Below are positions 45,361 to 54,799 of a DNA stretch of 64,000 nucleotides, in pieces; within the stretch, counting starts at the first letter, position 1, and every line of letters starts with the position of its first letter. Where the stretch lies: NCBI RefSeq assembly GCF_000426685.1, contig NZ_AUFV01000002.1, positions 1 to 64,000 of the forward strand. Direction: 5' to 3'. The notes below the pieces were generated by a model, which made no database searches, was not told where the DNA came from, and saw only the letters and a list, made by a program, of their open reading frames with translations. A program made the position numbers and the translations under genes. The stretch comes from Solimonas flava DSM 18980 (GTDB taxonomy: Bacteria; Pseudomonadota; Gammaproteobacteria; Nevskiales; Nevskiaceae).

Positions 45361-47175
45361 ATGTGCGGCATCGCCGGCATGGTGCGCCGCGACGGCCCGG
45401 TCGCCGAGGCCGAGCTGCTGCGCATGGCCTCGTGCCTGGAACACCGCGGCCCCGAGGACGCCGGCACCTACGTCTCGGGCAGCTTCGGCATCGCCCATCA
45501 GCGTCTGGCGATCATCGATCTGGCCGGCGGCCACCAGCCGCTGTTCGATGCCGCGCGCCGCTACGCGCTGGTCTGCAACGGCGAGATCTACAACTTCATC
45601 GAGCTGCGCCGCGAGCTGGAGGCGCTGGGCCACCGTTTCCTGACCGGCTCGGACAGCGAGGTCGCGCTGCACGGCTTCGCGCAGTGGGGGCCGTCGAGCT
45701 TCAAGCGCCTGCACGGCATGTACGCCTATGCGCTGTACGACCACGCGCAGCGCGAGCTGTGGCTGGTGCGCGACCGCCTCGGCATCAAGCCGCTGTACGT
45801 CGCCGAACTCGGCGACCGCGTGCTCTACGCCAGCGAGCTGAAGGCCCTGCTGCCGCTGTTGCCGCAGCGCGAGATCGCGCCGGAGCCGCTCGCGCAGTTC
45901 TTCCAGAATCAGTTCTCGACCGGCGCCGACACGGTGATCCGCGGCGTGCGCCGCGTGCTGCCGGGCACGGCGCTGCGCATCAGCGCCGACCTCAGGACCG
46001 AGACGCACCGCTACTGGTCGGCGCGTGACGTCGGCGCGCCGCGCGAGCGCAGCTACGAGGACGCGGTCGCCGAGTGGCAGCCGCTGTTCGAGCAGGTGAT
46101 GCGCGAGCACATGCGCTCCGACGTGCCGTACGGCGTGTTCCTGTCCGGCGGCGTCGATTCGGCGGTGCTGCTGGCGCAGCTCAAGCGCCTGCACTCGCAG
46201 CCGATCAAGACCTATTCGATCGGCTGGCAGGACGGCGGCAGCGACGAGCTCGACGACGCCGGCCGCATCGCCGCGCAGTTCGGCAGCGAGCATCGCGCGA
46301 TCCGCCTCGACAGCCGCGCCGTGTTCCACCGCCTGCCGCGCGCGGTGTGGGCGGCCGACGACCTGATGCGCGACTACGCCTGCCTGCCGACGCTGGCGCT
46401 CGCCGAAGCCGCCGGCCGCGAGCTGAAGGTCGTGTTCAGCGGCGAGGGCGGCGACGAGGCTTTCGCCGGCTACGGCCGCTACCGGCCCGATCCTTTCGAG
46501 CGCTGGTTCAAGCAGCTGCGCTATCCGGGCAGCGGCGGGTTCCGCGTGCGCGCCGAACTCGATCAGCAATGGGTGCGCCGGCTGTTCAAGCCGGCGCTGC
46601 AGCCGGCGCTGGCGCGCTACCGCGCGCCGGTGATCGCCGCCTGGCGCGAGACGCCGCAGGCCTGGACCGATCTGCAGCGCCGTCAGTACGCCGACCTGCA
46701 GACCAATCTGCCCGACGACCTGCTGGTCAAGGCCGACCGCATGCTGATGGCCTACAGCATCGAGGGCCGCGTGCCGTTCCTCGACCATCGCGTCGTCGAG
46801 TTCGGCCTGACGCTGCCGGACCGGCTCAAGGTGTCGAGCAAGGCCGGCAAGGTCTTCATCAAGCGCTGGGCCGAGGGCTTTCTGCCCAAGGATCACCTGT
46901 GGCGGCACAAGCGCGGTTTCCACGTGCCGGTCGGCACCTGGATGCGCGACGCCGGCTTTCTCGACGCGCTCGGCCGGCGTCTGCCGAAATCGGCGGCGAT
47001 CGAAGCCTGGTGCGAGCCGGCGGCGGTGCAGGCGCTGCTCGATCGCCAGCGCGCGCGCGGCGACGTCACGCGCGAGCTGTGGAGCCTGATGCAGTTCGCG
47101 ATCTGGTACCGGCTCTTCATCGAGAACTCGGGCGCCGTGCCCGGCAGCGAGCAGGATCCGCTGCAATGGCTGTGA
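45361..47175 (+). CDS. asnB: Glutamine-hydrolysing asparagine synthase-family amidotransferase
   Basis: 604 residues. Cys2 (MCGIAGM) is the glutaminase nucleophile; the class II glutaminase domain covers 1-~200 with RLAIIDL, CNGEIYN and GSDSE. The synthetase domain has the PP-loop FLSGGVDSAVL (about 260-270). In polysaccharide loci such proteins often amidate a uronic acid or another sugar acid rather than make asparagine. That role is inferred from context. It overlaps the next GT4 gene by ten bases. Confidence 0.9.
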   Translation: MCGIAGMVRRDGPVAEAELLRMASCLEHRGPEDAGTYVSGSFGIAHQRLAIIDLAGGHQPLFDAARRYALVCNGEIYNFIELRRELEALGHRFLTGSDSEVALHGFAQWGPSSFKRLHGMYAYALYDHAQRELWLVRDRLGIKPLYVAELGDRVLYASELKALLPLLPQREIAPEPLAQFFQNQFSTGADTVIRGVRRVLPGTALRISADLRTETHRYWSARDVGAPRERSYEDAVAEWQPLFEQVMREHMRSDVPYGVFLSGGVDSAVLLAQLKRLHSQPIKTYSIGWQDGGSDELDDAGRIAAQFGSEHRAIRLDSRAVFHRLPRAVWAADDLMRDYACLPTLALAEAAGRELKVVFSGEGGDEAFAGYGRYRPDPFERWFKQLRYPGSGGFRVRAELDQQWVRRLFKPALQPALARYRAPVIAAWRETPQAWTDLQRRQYADLQTNLPDDLLVKADRMLMAYSIEGRVPFLDHRVVEFGLTLPDRLKVSSKAGKVFIKRWAEGFLPKDHLWRHKRGFHVPVGTWMRDAGFLDALGRRLPKSAAIEAWCEPAAVQALLDRQRARGDVTRELWSLMQFAIWYRLFIENSGAVPGSEQDPLQWL

Positions 47176-48293
47176 CGACGTCGGCGCCGCGCGTCGCGTT
47201 CTTCCTGGCGACTTCGGGGCACAGCGGCGTCGACCGCCTGATGCGCAACCTGATCCCGGCGGTCGCGCGGCGCGGCTACGCCGTCGACCAGCTCAAGGTG
47301 CGCCGCCACGGGCCGGAACTCGGCGAGGCGCCCGGCGTGCGCGTCGTCGATCTCGGCGCCGCGCACGTCTGGTCGGCGCTGCCGCCGCTGGTCCGTTATC
47401 TGCGCCGCGAACGACCGCTGGTGATGCTGTCGGACAAGGACAAGGTCAATCGCGCCGCCGTGTTCGCACGCGCGCTGGCCGGCGCCGACACGCGTCTGGT
47501 GCTGCGCTCGGGCACGACGATCTCGGTCGATCTCGCCAACCGCGGCCCGTTCGAGCGCTGGACGCAGCGCAACTCGATGCGCTTCTGCTACCGCGGCGCG
47601 CACGCCGTGGTGGTGCCGAGCGACGCCGCCGGACGCGATCTGGCGGCCTATGCCGGCCTGCCGCCGGCCTTGATCCGCACGGTGCCGAGCCCGATCGTGC
47701 CGGCGTCGCTGTTCGAGCGGCGCAGCCCGCCGCCTGAGCATCCGTGGTTCGCGGCCGGCCAGCCGCCGGTGATCCTCGGGGTCGGCGAGCTGTCCGGGCG
47801 CAAGGACTTCGCGACGCTGATCCGCGCGTTCGCGCACCTGCGCCGCGAACGCGCGTGCCGGCTGGTGATCCTCGGCCGCGGCGGGCAGCGCGAGGCACTG
47901 CAAGCGCTGGCCGCGGAACTTGGCGTCGCCGACGATGTCGATTTCCCGGGTTTTCGCGACGACGTCTTCAACTTCATGACGCATGCGGCCGGGTTTGCCC
48001 TGACTTCGAAGTGGGAAGGCATGCCGGTCGTGCTGATCGAGGCGCTGGCGAGCGGCACGCCGGTCGTGTCGACCGACGGCGCCGGCGGCGCCCGCGAGCT
48101 GCTGCGCGACGGCGAGATCGGGGCCTTGCTGCCGGTCGGCGACGACGTCGCGATCGCCGCGGCCTTGCGCCGCATCCTCGACGAACCCAAGGACGTGGCG
48201 CGCAACGTCGCGGCCGCGCGGCGCTACGAAATCGAAAGCGCGACCGATGCCTATCTGGCCGCGATGGGCCTGCCGGCGTCCGCGCCGCTCTGA
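47166..48293 (+). CDS. Family 4 glycosyltransferase, paralogue A
   Basis: 375 residues. Opening VAFFLATSGHSGVDRLMRNL, donor site GVGELSGRKDFATLI and the WEGMPVVLIEAL (E-x7-E) motif. It is clearly related by eye to the next gene over its whole length. The ATG at 47166 lies inside the 3' end of asnB. Donor and acceptor unknown. Confidence 0.9.
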   Translation: MAVTTSAPRVAFFLATSGHSGVDRLMRNLIPAVARRGYAVDQLKVRRHGPELGEAPGVRVVDLGAAHVWSALPPLVRYLRRERPLVMLSDKDKVNRAAVFARALAGADTRLVLRSGTTISVDLANRGPFERWTQRNSMRFCYRGAHAVVVPSDAAGRDLAAYAGLPPALIRTVPSPIVPASLFERRSPPPEHPWFAAGQPPVILGVGELSGRKDFATLIRAFAHLRRERACRLVILGRGGQREALQALAAELGVADDVDFPGFRDDVFNFMTHAAGFALTSKWEGMPVVLIEALASGTPVVSTDGAGGARELLRDGEIGALLPVGDDVAIAAALRRILDEPKDVARNVAAARRYEIESATDAYLAAMGLPASAPL

Positions 48294-48315
48294 TTGGACG
48301 CAACGACAACGCCAA

Positions 48316-49542
48316 ATGTTCAGTAACGCCGACGCCTGGCTCGATGCCGGGCAATCGTTTCTCACCTACTGGGCCGGACGACAGGCGGTCGGGACCGCCG
48401 TCGACCGCCGGCGCATCGCGATCTTCCTGTCGACCTCGGGGCACAGCGGCGTCGATCGCGCGATGCAGCACCTGATTCCGGCGCTCGCCGCGCGCGGCTA
48501 CGCGATCGACCTGCTGAAGGTGCGCAAGCACGGGCCGAACCTGGCCGAGATCCCCGAGAACGTGCGCGTCATCGACACCGGCGCGCGCACCACCTACGCG
48601 GCGCTGCCGGCGCTGGTGCGCTACCTGCACCGCGAACGGCCGGGCGTGCTGCTCGCCGACAAGGATCGCGTCAACCGCACTGCGCTCGCCGCACGTTGGC
48701 TGGCGCGCGCGCACGGTACCCGGCTGGTGCTCAGCTCGGGCACGACGATCTCGATCGATCTGCAGCACCGCGGCGCGTTCGAGCGCCGCCTGCAGCGCTG
48801 GTCGATGGGCCGCCTCTACCGGCACGCCGATCAGGTGATCGTCACCTGCGATGCCGTCGCCGACGACATGAGCGCATACACCGGCCTGCCGCGTGCGCGC
48901 ATCCGCGCGGCGGCCAGCCCGGTCGTGCCGGCGAGCCTGTTCGACGGCAAGCCGGCGGCGCCCGAGCATCCATGGTTCGGCGCCGGCAAGACCGTGCCGG
49001 TGATCGTCGCCGTCGGCGAGCTGTCGCATCGCAAGGGCTGCGACACGCTGATCCGCGCCTTCGCGCGGCTGCGCGCGCAGCGCGCGGCGCGACTGGTGAT
49101 CGTCGGCAAGGGCAAGGACGGCCAGCGCGAGCAGTTCCAGGCGCTCGCCGCCGCGCTCGGCGTCGGTGCCGACGTCGACTTCCCCGGGTTCCGCCGCGAC
49201 GCCTACGCGTTCATGGCGCACGCCGATGCGTTCGCGATGGCCTCGCGCTGGGAAGGGCTCGGCTTCGTGCTGATCGAGGCGCTCGCCTGCGGCACGCCGT
49301 CGGCGGCGACCGACTGCCCGAGCGGCCCGCGCGAGATCCTGGCCGACGGCCGCTGCGGACCGCTGGTCGCCGTCGACGACGACGCGGCGCTGGCCGACGC
49401 GCTGGCGCAGCTGCTCGACGCGCCGCTGCCGCGCGAGACGCTGCAGGCGGCCGCGCGCCGCTACGAGATCGAGGCGGCGACGGACGATTACCTGCGCGCG
49501 TTCGGCCTGCCGCCGCGCGCCTCTGACGTGGAGCTTCGATGA
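48316..49542 (+). CDS. Family 4 glycosyltransferase, paralogue B
   Basis: 408 residues, a close relative of paralogue A (shared ATSGHSGVDR-type opening, LVLSSGTTISIDLQHRG, PEHPWFGAG) with about 35 extra N-terminal residues (MFSNADAWLDAGQSFLTYWA). The extension could be a membrane-contact helix. The donor-domain motifs GELSHRKGCDTLI and WEGLGFVLIEALACG are intact. It overlaps the next gene by four bases. Confidence 0.9.
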   Translation: MFSNADAWLDAGQSFLTYWAGRQAVGTAVDRRRIAIFLSTSGHSGVDRAMQHLIPALAARGYAIDLLKVRKHGPNLAEIPENVRVIDTGARTTYAALPALVRYLHRERPGVLLADKDRVNRTALAARWLARAHGTRLVLSSGTTISIDLQHRGAFERRLQRWSMGRLYRHADQVIVTCDAVADDMSAYTGLPRARIRAAASPVVPASLFDGKPAAPEHPWFGAGKTVPVIVAVGELSHRKGCDTLIRAFARLRAQRAARLVIVGKGKDGQREQFQALAAALGVGADVDFPGFRRDAYAFMAHADAFAMASRWEGLGFVLIEALACGTPSAATDCPSGPREILADGRCGPLVAVDDDAALADALAQLLDAPLPRETLQAAARRYEIEAATDDYLRAFGLPPRASDVELR

Positions 49543-50636
49543 AGCGCCTGGGTGTACTGATTTCCTTCTCCGGCGACGGCGGCGTCGAGCGCATGGTCAC
49601 CAACCTCTGCGCCGAGTTCGCCAACACCGTGCAGGTCGACCTGCTGGCGATCAAGTCGGCCGGCGGGCACGCTTCGCGCGTGCCGCCAACGGTGAACCTG
49701 ATCCAGCTCCAGGCGCGGCACGCGTGGACCGCGGTGCCGGAGATCGCGCGCTATCTGCGCGAGGTGCGGCCGGACGCGCTGCTGGTCGCCAAGGACCGCG
49801 CCGGACGCGCCGCGCTGAAGGCCAAGCGCCGCAGCGGCAGCGACGTGCCGGTGTGGATCCGCCTCGGCACCAATCTGTCGGCCGCGCTCGAGCGCAAGGA
49901 CGCGTTCAGCCGCTGGCTGCGCGTGTTCCCGATGCGCCGCATCTATCCGCACGCCGCCGGTGTCGTCGCCGTCTCGCAGGGCGTCAAGGACGACACCGTG
50001 CGCGTCACCGGCCTGCCGGAATCGCGCGTGCACGTGATCCGCAATCCGGTCATCACCGCGCGGCTCGCCGCGCAGGCGGCCGAGCCGGTGCCGCACGCCT
50101 GGCTCGCCGACAAGACGCTGCCGGTGGTGATCGGCATGGGCCGTCTGACGCGGCAGAAGGATTTCCCGACGCTGTTGCGCGCGTTCGCGCGGCTGCAGGC
50201 GCAGCAGCCGAGCCGGCTGATCCTGCTCGGCGAAGGCAAGGATCGCGAGGCGCTCACGCAGCTCGCCGCCGAACTCGGCGTCGCCGAGCGCCTGCTGCTC
50301 GCCGGCTTCCAGAAGAACCCGTATGCCTGGCTGTCGCGCGCCGATCTGTTCGTGCTGTCGTCGGCCTGGGAGGGTTCGCCGAACGCGCTGACCGAGGCGC
50401 TGGCGCTCGGCATTCCGAGCGTGTCGACCGATTGCCCGAGCGGACCGATCGAGATCCTCGACCGCGGCCGCTACGGCGCGCTGGTCAGGATCGGCGACGA
50501 CGAGGGGCTGGCGGCGGCGATGGCGGCGACGCTGCGCGCGCCGCTGCCGGCGCCCACGCTGCAGCAGGCCGTCGACGAATACCGTGCGACGACCAGCGCG
50601 CAGCGCTATCTGCGGCTGATGGGGCTGCTGGAGTAG
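49539..50636 (+). CDS. Family 4 glycosyltransferase, paralogue C
   Basis: 365 residues, a more distant member of the same trio (FSGDGGVERMVTNL, IRLGTNLSAALERKDAF, MGRLTRQKDFPTLL, WEGSPNALTEAL). Three related GT4 genes in a row suggest stepwise addition of similar sugars in similar linkages. Its 3' end overlaps the convergent frameshifted GT4 gene by 31 bases. Confidence 0.9.
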   Translation: MKRLGVLISFSGDGGVERMVTNLCAEFANTVQVDLLAIKSAGGHASRVPPTVNLIQLQARHAWTAVPEIARYLREVRPDALLVAKDRAGRAALKAKRRSGSDVPVWIRLGTNLSAALERKDAFSRWLRVFPMRRIYPHAAGVVAVSQGVKDDTVRVTGLPESRVHVIRNPVITARLAAQAAEPVPHAWLADKTLPVVIGMGRLTRQKDFPTLLRAFARLQAQQPSRLILLGEGKDREALTQLAAELGVAERLLLAGFQKNPYAWLSRADLFVLSSAWEGSPNALTEALALGIPSVSTDCPSGPIEILDRGRYGALVRIGDDEGLAAAMAATLRAPLPAPTLQQAVDEYRATTSAQRYLRLMGLLE

Positions 50637-51744
50637 GTCGCCAGCGGCGCGCCGGCGCCGAGCCGGCGCGGCGCGTGCGCGTCGAGCACTTCGCGGTACA
50701 CGGACTCGACCGCTTCGCGCATGCGCTCGCGCGCGAAGCGCAGCAGGAAGCGCTGCCGCGCGGCGGCGCCCATCTGCCGGCGCGCGGCCGGATCGTCGGC
50801 GAGGCGGGCGATCGCGGCGGCGAACGCGGCCGGGTCGCGGTCCGGCACGAGCAGGCCGGTGACGCCGTCCTCGACCGCTTCCGGAATGCCGCCGACGCGG
50901 CTGGCGACGGCCGGCACGCCCATCGCCGCGGCTTCGAGCAGCGACAGCGACAGCGCCTCGCGGTGCGAGGGTGCCAGCACCAGATCGCAGGCGGCGAGGA
51001 GGCGCGGCACGTCGCTGCGCTCGCCGAGGAAGCGGATCTGGCCGGCGACGCCGCGCTCCGCCGCGAGCCGGCGCATGGCGTCGGCGTAATCGTTGTCGTC
51101 GGCGCCGGCCAGCAGCAGCACGGCGTCCGCGCGCTGCAGCCGCGCCAGCGCCTCGATCGCGACTTCATGCCCCTTGGCGCGCACGAAGCGCGCGATCATG
51201 CCGAGCACCAGCGTGTCGTCGCCGAAGCCGAGCATGCGGCGCGCGTCGCGGCGCGGCGGCGCGGCGGCGCCAGCGGCGCCGGATCGGCGATGCCGGAATG
51301 GATGCGCGTTAGCCGCGCGGCCGGCAGGCCGTTCGCCAGCAGCGACGCGCGTACCGCGTCGGACACACAGATCGTTCGCGCCGCGCGCTCGAAGCGGCGG
51401 TACGCGTGCGTGGAATGTGCGGTCGCCAGCGCCGGAATGCCGGCCCAGTGGCCGGCCCAGGTCGCGTAGCGCGTGCCGCGCTGCGTGTGGCCGTGCAGCA
51501 GGTCGGCCTGCCAGCGCCGCGCGAAGCGCGCCAGCCGCAGGGCCGACAGCACGTCGAACATGCCGCGCATCGGCAACGCCAGCGTGCTCAGGTCGTGACG
51601 CTGGCATTGCTCGCCGAGCCAGCCGTCGAGCGGGCCGGCGTAGCAGACGGCGTGGCCATTCGCGCGCAGCGCCAGCATGAGGTCGAGGACATGGCGCTCG
51701 ACGCCACCGAGCAGGTGGCTGTGTTCGACCATGATGATGCGCAT
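50606..51744 (-). pseudogene. Family 4 glycosyltransferase broken by one frameshift
   Basis: The first part (from ATG 51744; MRIIMVEHSHLLGGVERHVL, CVSDAVRASLLANGLP) and the second part (MLGFGDDTLVLGMIARFVRAKGH..., ACDLVLAPSHREALSLSLLEAA, ending at 50606) lie in different frames. They join near 51250-51275 in a GC-only stretch of repeated gcggc. One missing base (or two extra) restores a normal ~380-residue GT4 with intact donor motifs on both sides. It could be a true mutation, programmed or phase-variable slippage, or a base-calling error. Confidence 0.85.
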
Positions 51745-51859
51745 GCCGGCACCCTCCGCGACGGCGCGCGCCCGGAGCGGGGCGCGATCTGGCGCGCACT
51801 CTGTGGTGCCTCACGTTGACGGAAAGTGAAAACGGCCCGCCCGCCGGGGGCGGCCGGAT

Positions 51860-52603
51860 TCAGGCGCCGCGGTGCAGCGCGCGGCCCTTCGGGCGGTCCT
51901 TGGTGTGCAGCTTCCAGGCGAAGCCGAGGGCGTTGTCGCCGTAGGAAATGCCCTTGCGCGGCAGCGCCAGCGGATCGAAGGCGGACGTCGCCGCGCCGCG
52001 CTGGCAGGTGACGGCCGACTGGTAGCCGGCGGCGGCGGCGGCTTCCATCGTCGCCAGATCGTGCGAGCCGTACGGATAGCAGAAGTGCGTCACGGCCTGA
52101 CCGAGCTCGTCCTCGATACGGCGCTTGCTGTCCGTCACTTCATGCGCGAGCGTCGCGGCATCGAGGCCGGCGAGGCGCACGTGGCGGTAGGCGTGGCTGC
52201 CGATCTCGACGCCGCGCGCGGCGATCTCGCGGAGGCGCGACCAGTCCATCAGCGGCGGCGTCGGATGGCCGGCGGCGGCGAGCCATTCGGCCTTGCCGCC
52301 GGTCATGCCGGCGATGACGTAGGCGATCGCCGGATAGCCGAACTCTTCGAGCACCGGCAGCGCGTACTCGTGGAAGTTCTCGCAGCCGTCGTCGAAGCTC
52401 AGCACCACGGCGCGCGGCGGCAGCGGCCGGCGGCCCTGCAGTGCGGCGAGCGCGTCGCTCATCGACAGCACGCTGGCGCCGATCAGCTTCAGATAGCGCA
52501 GCTGGGCGCGGAAGCGGTCGACGTCGCAGTAGTTGGCGCGGTGGTCGCGCATCGGCGCGAAGCGGCCGACCTGGTGGTACATGAAGATGCTGATGCCGCT
52601 CAT
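51860..52603 (-). CDS. Polysaccharide deacetylase (NodB/CE4 type)
   Basis: 247 residues. CE4 motifs: VVLSFDDGCENF (Asp71, Asp72) and the zinc His pair GSHAYRHVRL (His137, His141), then HFCYPYGSHD. No signal peptide is visible, so it probably works in the cytoplasm on a lipid-linked sugar, deacetylating an N-acetyl sugar. It is coupled by a four-base overlap to the GT4 gene before it. Confidence 0.9.
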   Translation of the reverse strand: MSGISIFMYHQVGRFAPMRDHRANYCDVDRFRAQLRYLKLIGASVLSMSDALAALQGRRPLPPRAVVLSFDDGCENFHEYALPVLEEFGYPAIAYVIAGMTGGKAEWLAAAGHPTPPLMDWSRLREIAARGVEIGSHAYRHVRLAGLDAATLAHEVTDSKRRIEDELGQAVTHFCYPYGSHDLATMEAAAAAGYQSAVTCQRGAATSAFDPLALPRKGISYGDNALGFAWKLHTKDRPKGRALHRGA

Positions 52604-53700
52604 GCGCGAGCGTCCGGCAGCAGCTCGCGGTAGACGGCGAGGTTGCCGTCGACCATGACGTCGACCGAGAACTCCTCGGCGATCAGCCGGCGGCCGGCGG
52701 CGCCGAGCGCGTGGCGGCGCGCATCGTCGCCGGCGAGCGCGACGATCGCGTCGCCGAGCGCCTGCACGTCGTGCGGCGGTACCAGCAGGCCGTTGACGCC
52801 GTCGCGTACCGCCTCCGGAATGCCGCCGGCGCGCGAGGCGACGATCGCCACGCCGTTCGCCGAGGCCTGCAGCAGCGACACGCCAAGGCCTTCGGCGAAC
52901 GCCGGATGAATGATGAGGTCGAGGCCTTCGAGCAGCGCCGGCAGATCCTCGCGGTAGCCGGCGAGCGTGACGCGCTCGCCGAGGCCGGCGCCGGCGATCT
53001 GCTGTTCGAGCTCCTGCTGCAGGCCGCCCTTGCCGAAGAACAGCACGTGCAGGTTCGGGATCGCCTGCAGCAGCCGCGGCATCGCTTCGAGCAGCACGGC
53101 GTGGCCCTTGCGGCGGATCAGCTGCGCGACGATCGCGATCACGAACGCGTCGTGCGGCAGGCCGAAGGCGTCGCGCAGCGCGTCGCGCGACAGCGGCGCC
53201 ACCGGGTCCGGCGTGAAGGCGCTGCGCACGACGCGGATCTTGCCGGCCGGCACGCCGCTGTCCTGCAGCACCTGGCCGATCGCCGCCGAGATGGCGACGA
53301 CGCGGTCGTAGAGGCGGTACTTGAAACGCGTGACGCGCGGCGATTCGTAGTGGTCGTTGCGGCGCGAATAGACGATCGGCAGGCCGTGCAGGCGGCCGGC
53401 GATCGCGCCGAGGATTTCCGGGCCGCGGCGGCTGTGCAGGTGCAGCAGGTCGGGCTTCTCGGCGCGCAGCAGGCCGAGCAGGCGCGGCGTCAGCAGCAGA
53501 TCGAGATCGCCGTGCATCGGAATCTCGCGCAGCGCCACCGGCAGCTCGGCGATGCGCCGCGCCGTCAGCGAGCCGCGCGGGCAGACGACGACGTTGTCGA
53601 CACCGCGTTTCGCAAGTCCCTCGACGAGGAAGGCGACCTGGCGCGCGCCGCCGTAGAAGTTCTCGCCGGCTTCGACGTGCATCACCTTGAGCTTGGACAT
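52600..53700 (-). CDS. Family 4 glycosyltransferase
   Basis: 366 residues. Acceptor domain VMHVEAGENFYGGARQVAFLVEGL, LLHLHSRRGPEILGAI; donor domain IVAQLIRRKGHAVLLEAM, LIIHPAFAEGLGVSLLQASANG and GGIPEAVRDGVNGLLV. It forms a two-gene unit with the deacetylase and is divergent from the Kdo hydroxylase gene, with 65 bases between starts. Confidence 0.9.
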   Translation of the reverse strand: MSKLKVMHVEAGENFYGGARQVAFLVEGLAKRGVDNVVVCPRGSLTARRIAELPVALREIPMHGDLDLLLTPRLLGLLRAEKPDLLHLHSRRGPEILGAIAGRLHGLPIVYSRRNDHYESPRVTRFKYRLYDRVVAISAAIGQVLQDSGVPAGKIRVVRSAFTPDPVAPLSRDALRDAFGLPHDAFVIAIVAQLIRRKGHAVLLEAMPRLLQAIPNLHVLFFGKGGLQQELEQQIAGAGLGERVTLAGYREDLPALLEGLDLIIHPAFAEGLGVSLLQASANGVAIVASRAGGIPEAVRDGVNGLLVPPHDVQALGDAIVALAGDDARRHALGAAGRRLIAEEFSVDVMVDGNLAVYRELLPDARA

Positions 53701-53731
53701 TTTGAACCGCGGGCCGGGGAATGCCGGCCAT

Positions 53732-53737
53732 TATACT
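53732..53737 (+). promoter_or_regulatory. -10 element for the Kdo hydroxylase gene
   Basis: tatact lies 28 bases before the ATG at 53766. No good -35 at standard spacing. Confidence 0.4.
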
Positions 53738-53765
53738 GGGCGCCTCTTTGGTCCCGGACCCGACG

Positions 53766-54644
53766 ATGAACCCGATCGAAACGCTGGCGATCCGCGACTG
53801 GTACGCGCCGGTGGCGCCCGAGCTGGCGGCGCACGCGCTCGACGCGCTGGAGGCCGGTTGCGTGCTGCGCCTGCCGCTGCCGTTCGTCCTGAGCGCGGAC
53901 GAGCAGGTCCTGTTGTCCGACCGCCTGCTCAGCGGCGCGCGCAAGAACATCAGCTACAACCCGGCCGACGATTCGGTGAAAGGCGCCGACGGCGACGCCG
54001 GGCTCGAAGCGCTGCTGCGCGGCATGCTCGGCCGCTATCACGCCTCGACCCGGGCGCTGGCGCTGCAGCTGTTCGCGCCGTACGCCGGCCAGATGCGCGA
54101 CGGGCGCGCCAGCTACCGCCCGGCCGAGATCGCCGGCCGCGTGCCGAAGTCCTGGCGCCACGACGACACGCGCCTGCACGTCGACGCCTTTCCGGCCACG
54201 CCGGTGCACGGCCGCCGCCTGCTGCGCTTCTTCAACAACATCAATCCGCACGGCGAGCCGCGTCGCTGGAACGTCGGCGAGCCGTTCGCCGACGTCGCCG
54301 CGCGCTTCTTCCCGCGCCTGCCGCCCGACAGCCCGCTGAAGGCGCGGCTGATGGCGCTGGCGAAGATCACCAAGTCGAAGCGCAGCGCCTACGATCACTA
54401 CATGCTGGCGCTGCACGATGCCATGAAGGCCGATCTCGACTACCAGCGCGAAGTCGCCAAGACCGCCGCCGAGTTCCAGCCCGGCGAAACCTGGATCGTC
54501 TATTCCGACCAGGCCTCGCATGCCGTGCTGTCCGGCCGCTTCATGCTGGAACAGACCTACTACGTGCCGGTCGCCGCGCAGCGCTATCCGGAGCGCTCGC
54601 CGCTGCGCGTACTGGAACGGCTCGCCGGCCGCGCGCTGGTCTGA
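53766..54644 (+). CDS. kdoO: Kdo hydroxylase family dioxygenase
   Basis: 292 residues. The Fe(II)/2-oxoglutarate site appears as HVD (His138, Asp140) in TRLHVDAFPAT, with a likely distal His in YSDQASHAVLSG. The block SGARKNISYNPADDSVKG and LRFFNNINPHGEPRRW is typical of KdoO, which converts Kdo in lipid A inner core to D-glycero-D-talo-octulosonic acid (Ko). The modification stabilises the core against acid. It ties the glycan locus to LPS rather than to a separate capsule. Confidence 0.88.
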   Translation: MNPIETLAIRDWYAPVAPELAAHALDALEAGCVLRLPLPFVLSADEQVLLSDRLLSGARKNISYNPADDSVKGADGDAGLEALLRGMLGRYHASTRALALQLFAPYAGQMRDGRASYRPAEIAGRVPKSWRHDDTRLHVDAFPATPVHGRRLLRFFNNINPHGEPRRWNVGEPFADVAARFFPRLPPDSPLKARLMALAKITKSKRSAYDHYMLALHDAMKADLDYQREVAKTAAEFQPGETWIVYSDQASHAVLSGRFMLEQTYYVPVAAQRYPERSPLRVLERLAGRALV

Positions 54645-54799
54645 AGTCGCGTCGCGGAAGCGGAACGGTCGGCGGCTGCATTGCCACCTCGCTTGCGGCA
54701 GTGAAGCGTGCCGGATGAGGCCGACGCTGCCAGAGTCGCCCGGCTCATGCGTGCGGCGATGTGCCCGGCGACCGGGCGCGCGCGGGTGAGGTGGCCGGG

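Noticed and set aside
44485-47166. An 893-residue minus-strand frame
   Set aside because: Antisense to the sulfotransferase and asnB genes. Composition is that of a shadow frame.
38876-53700. Complete group 2 capsule locus
   Set aside because: Only a KpsS/KpsC-like protein is present. No KpsD, E, M, T, F or U homologue is seen, nor Wzx/Wzy or Wza/Wzb/Wzc.
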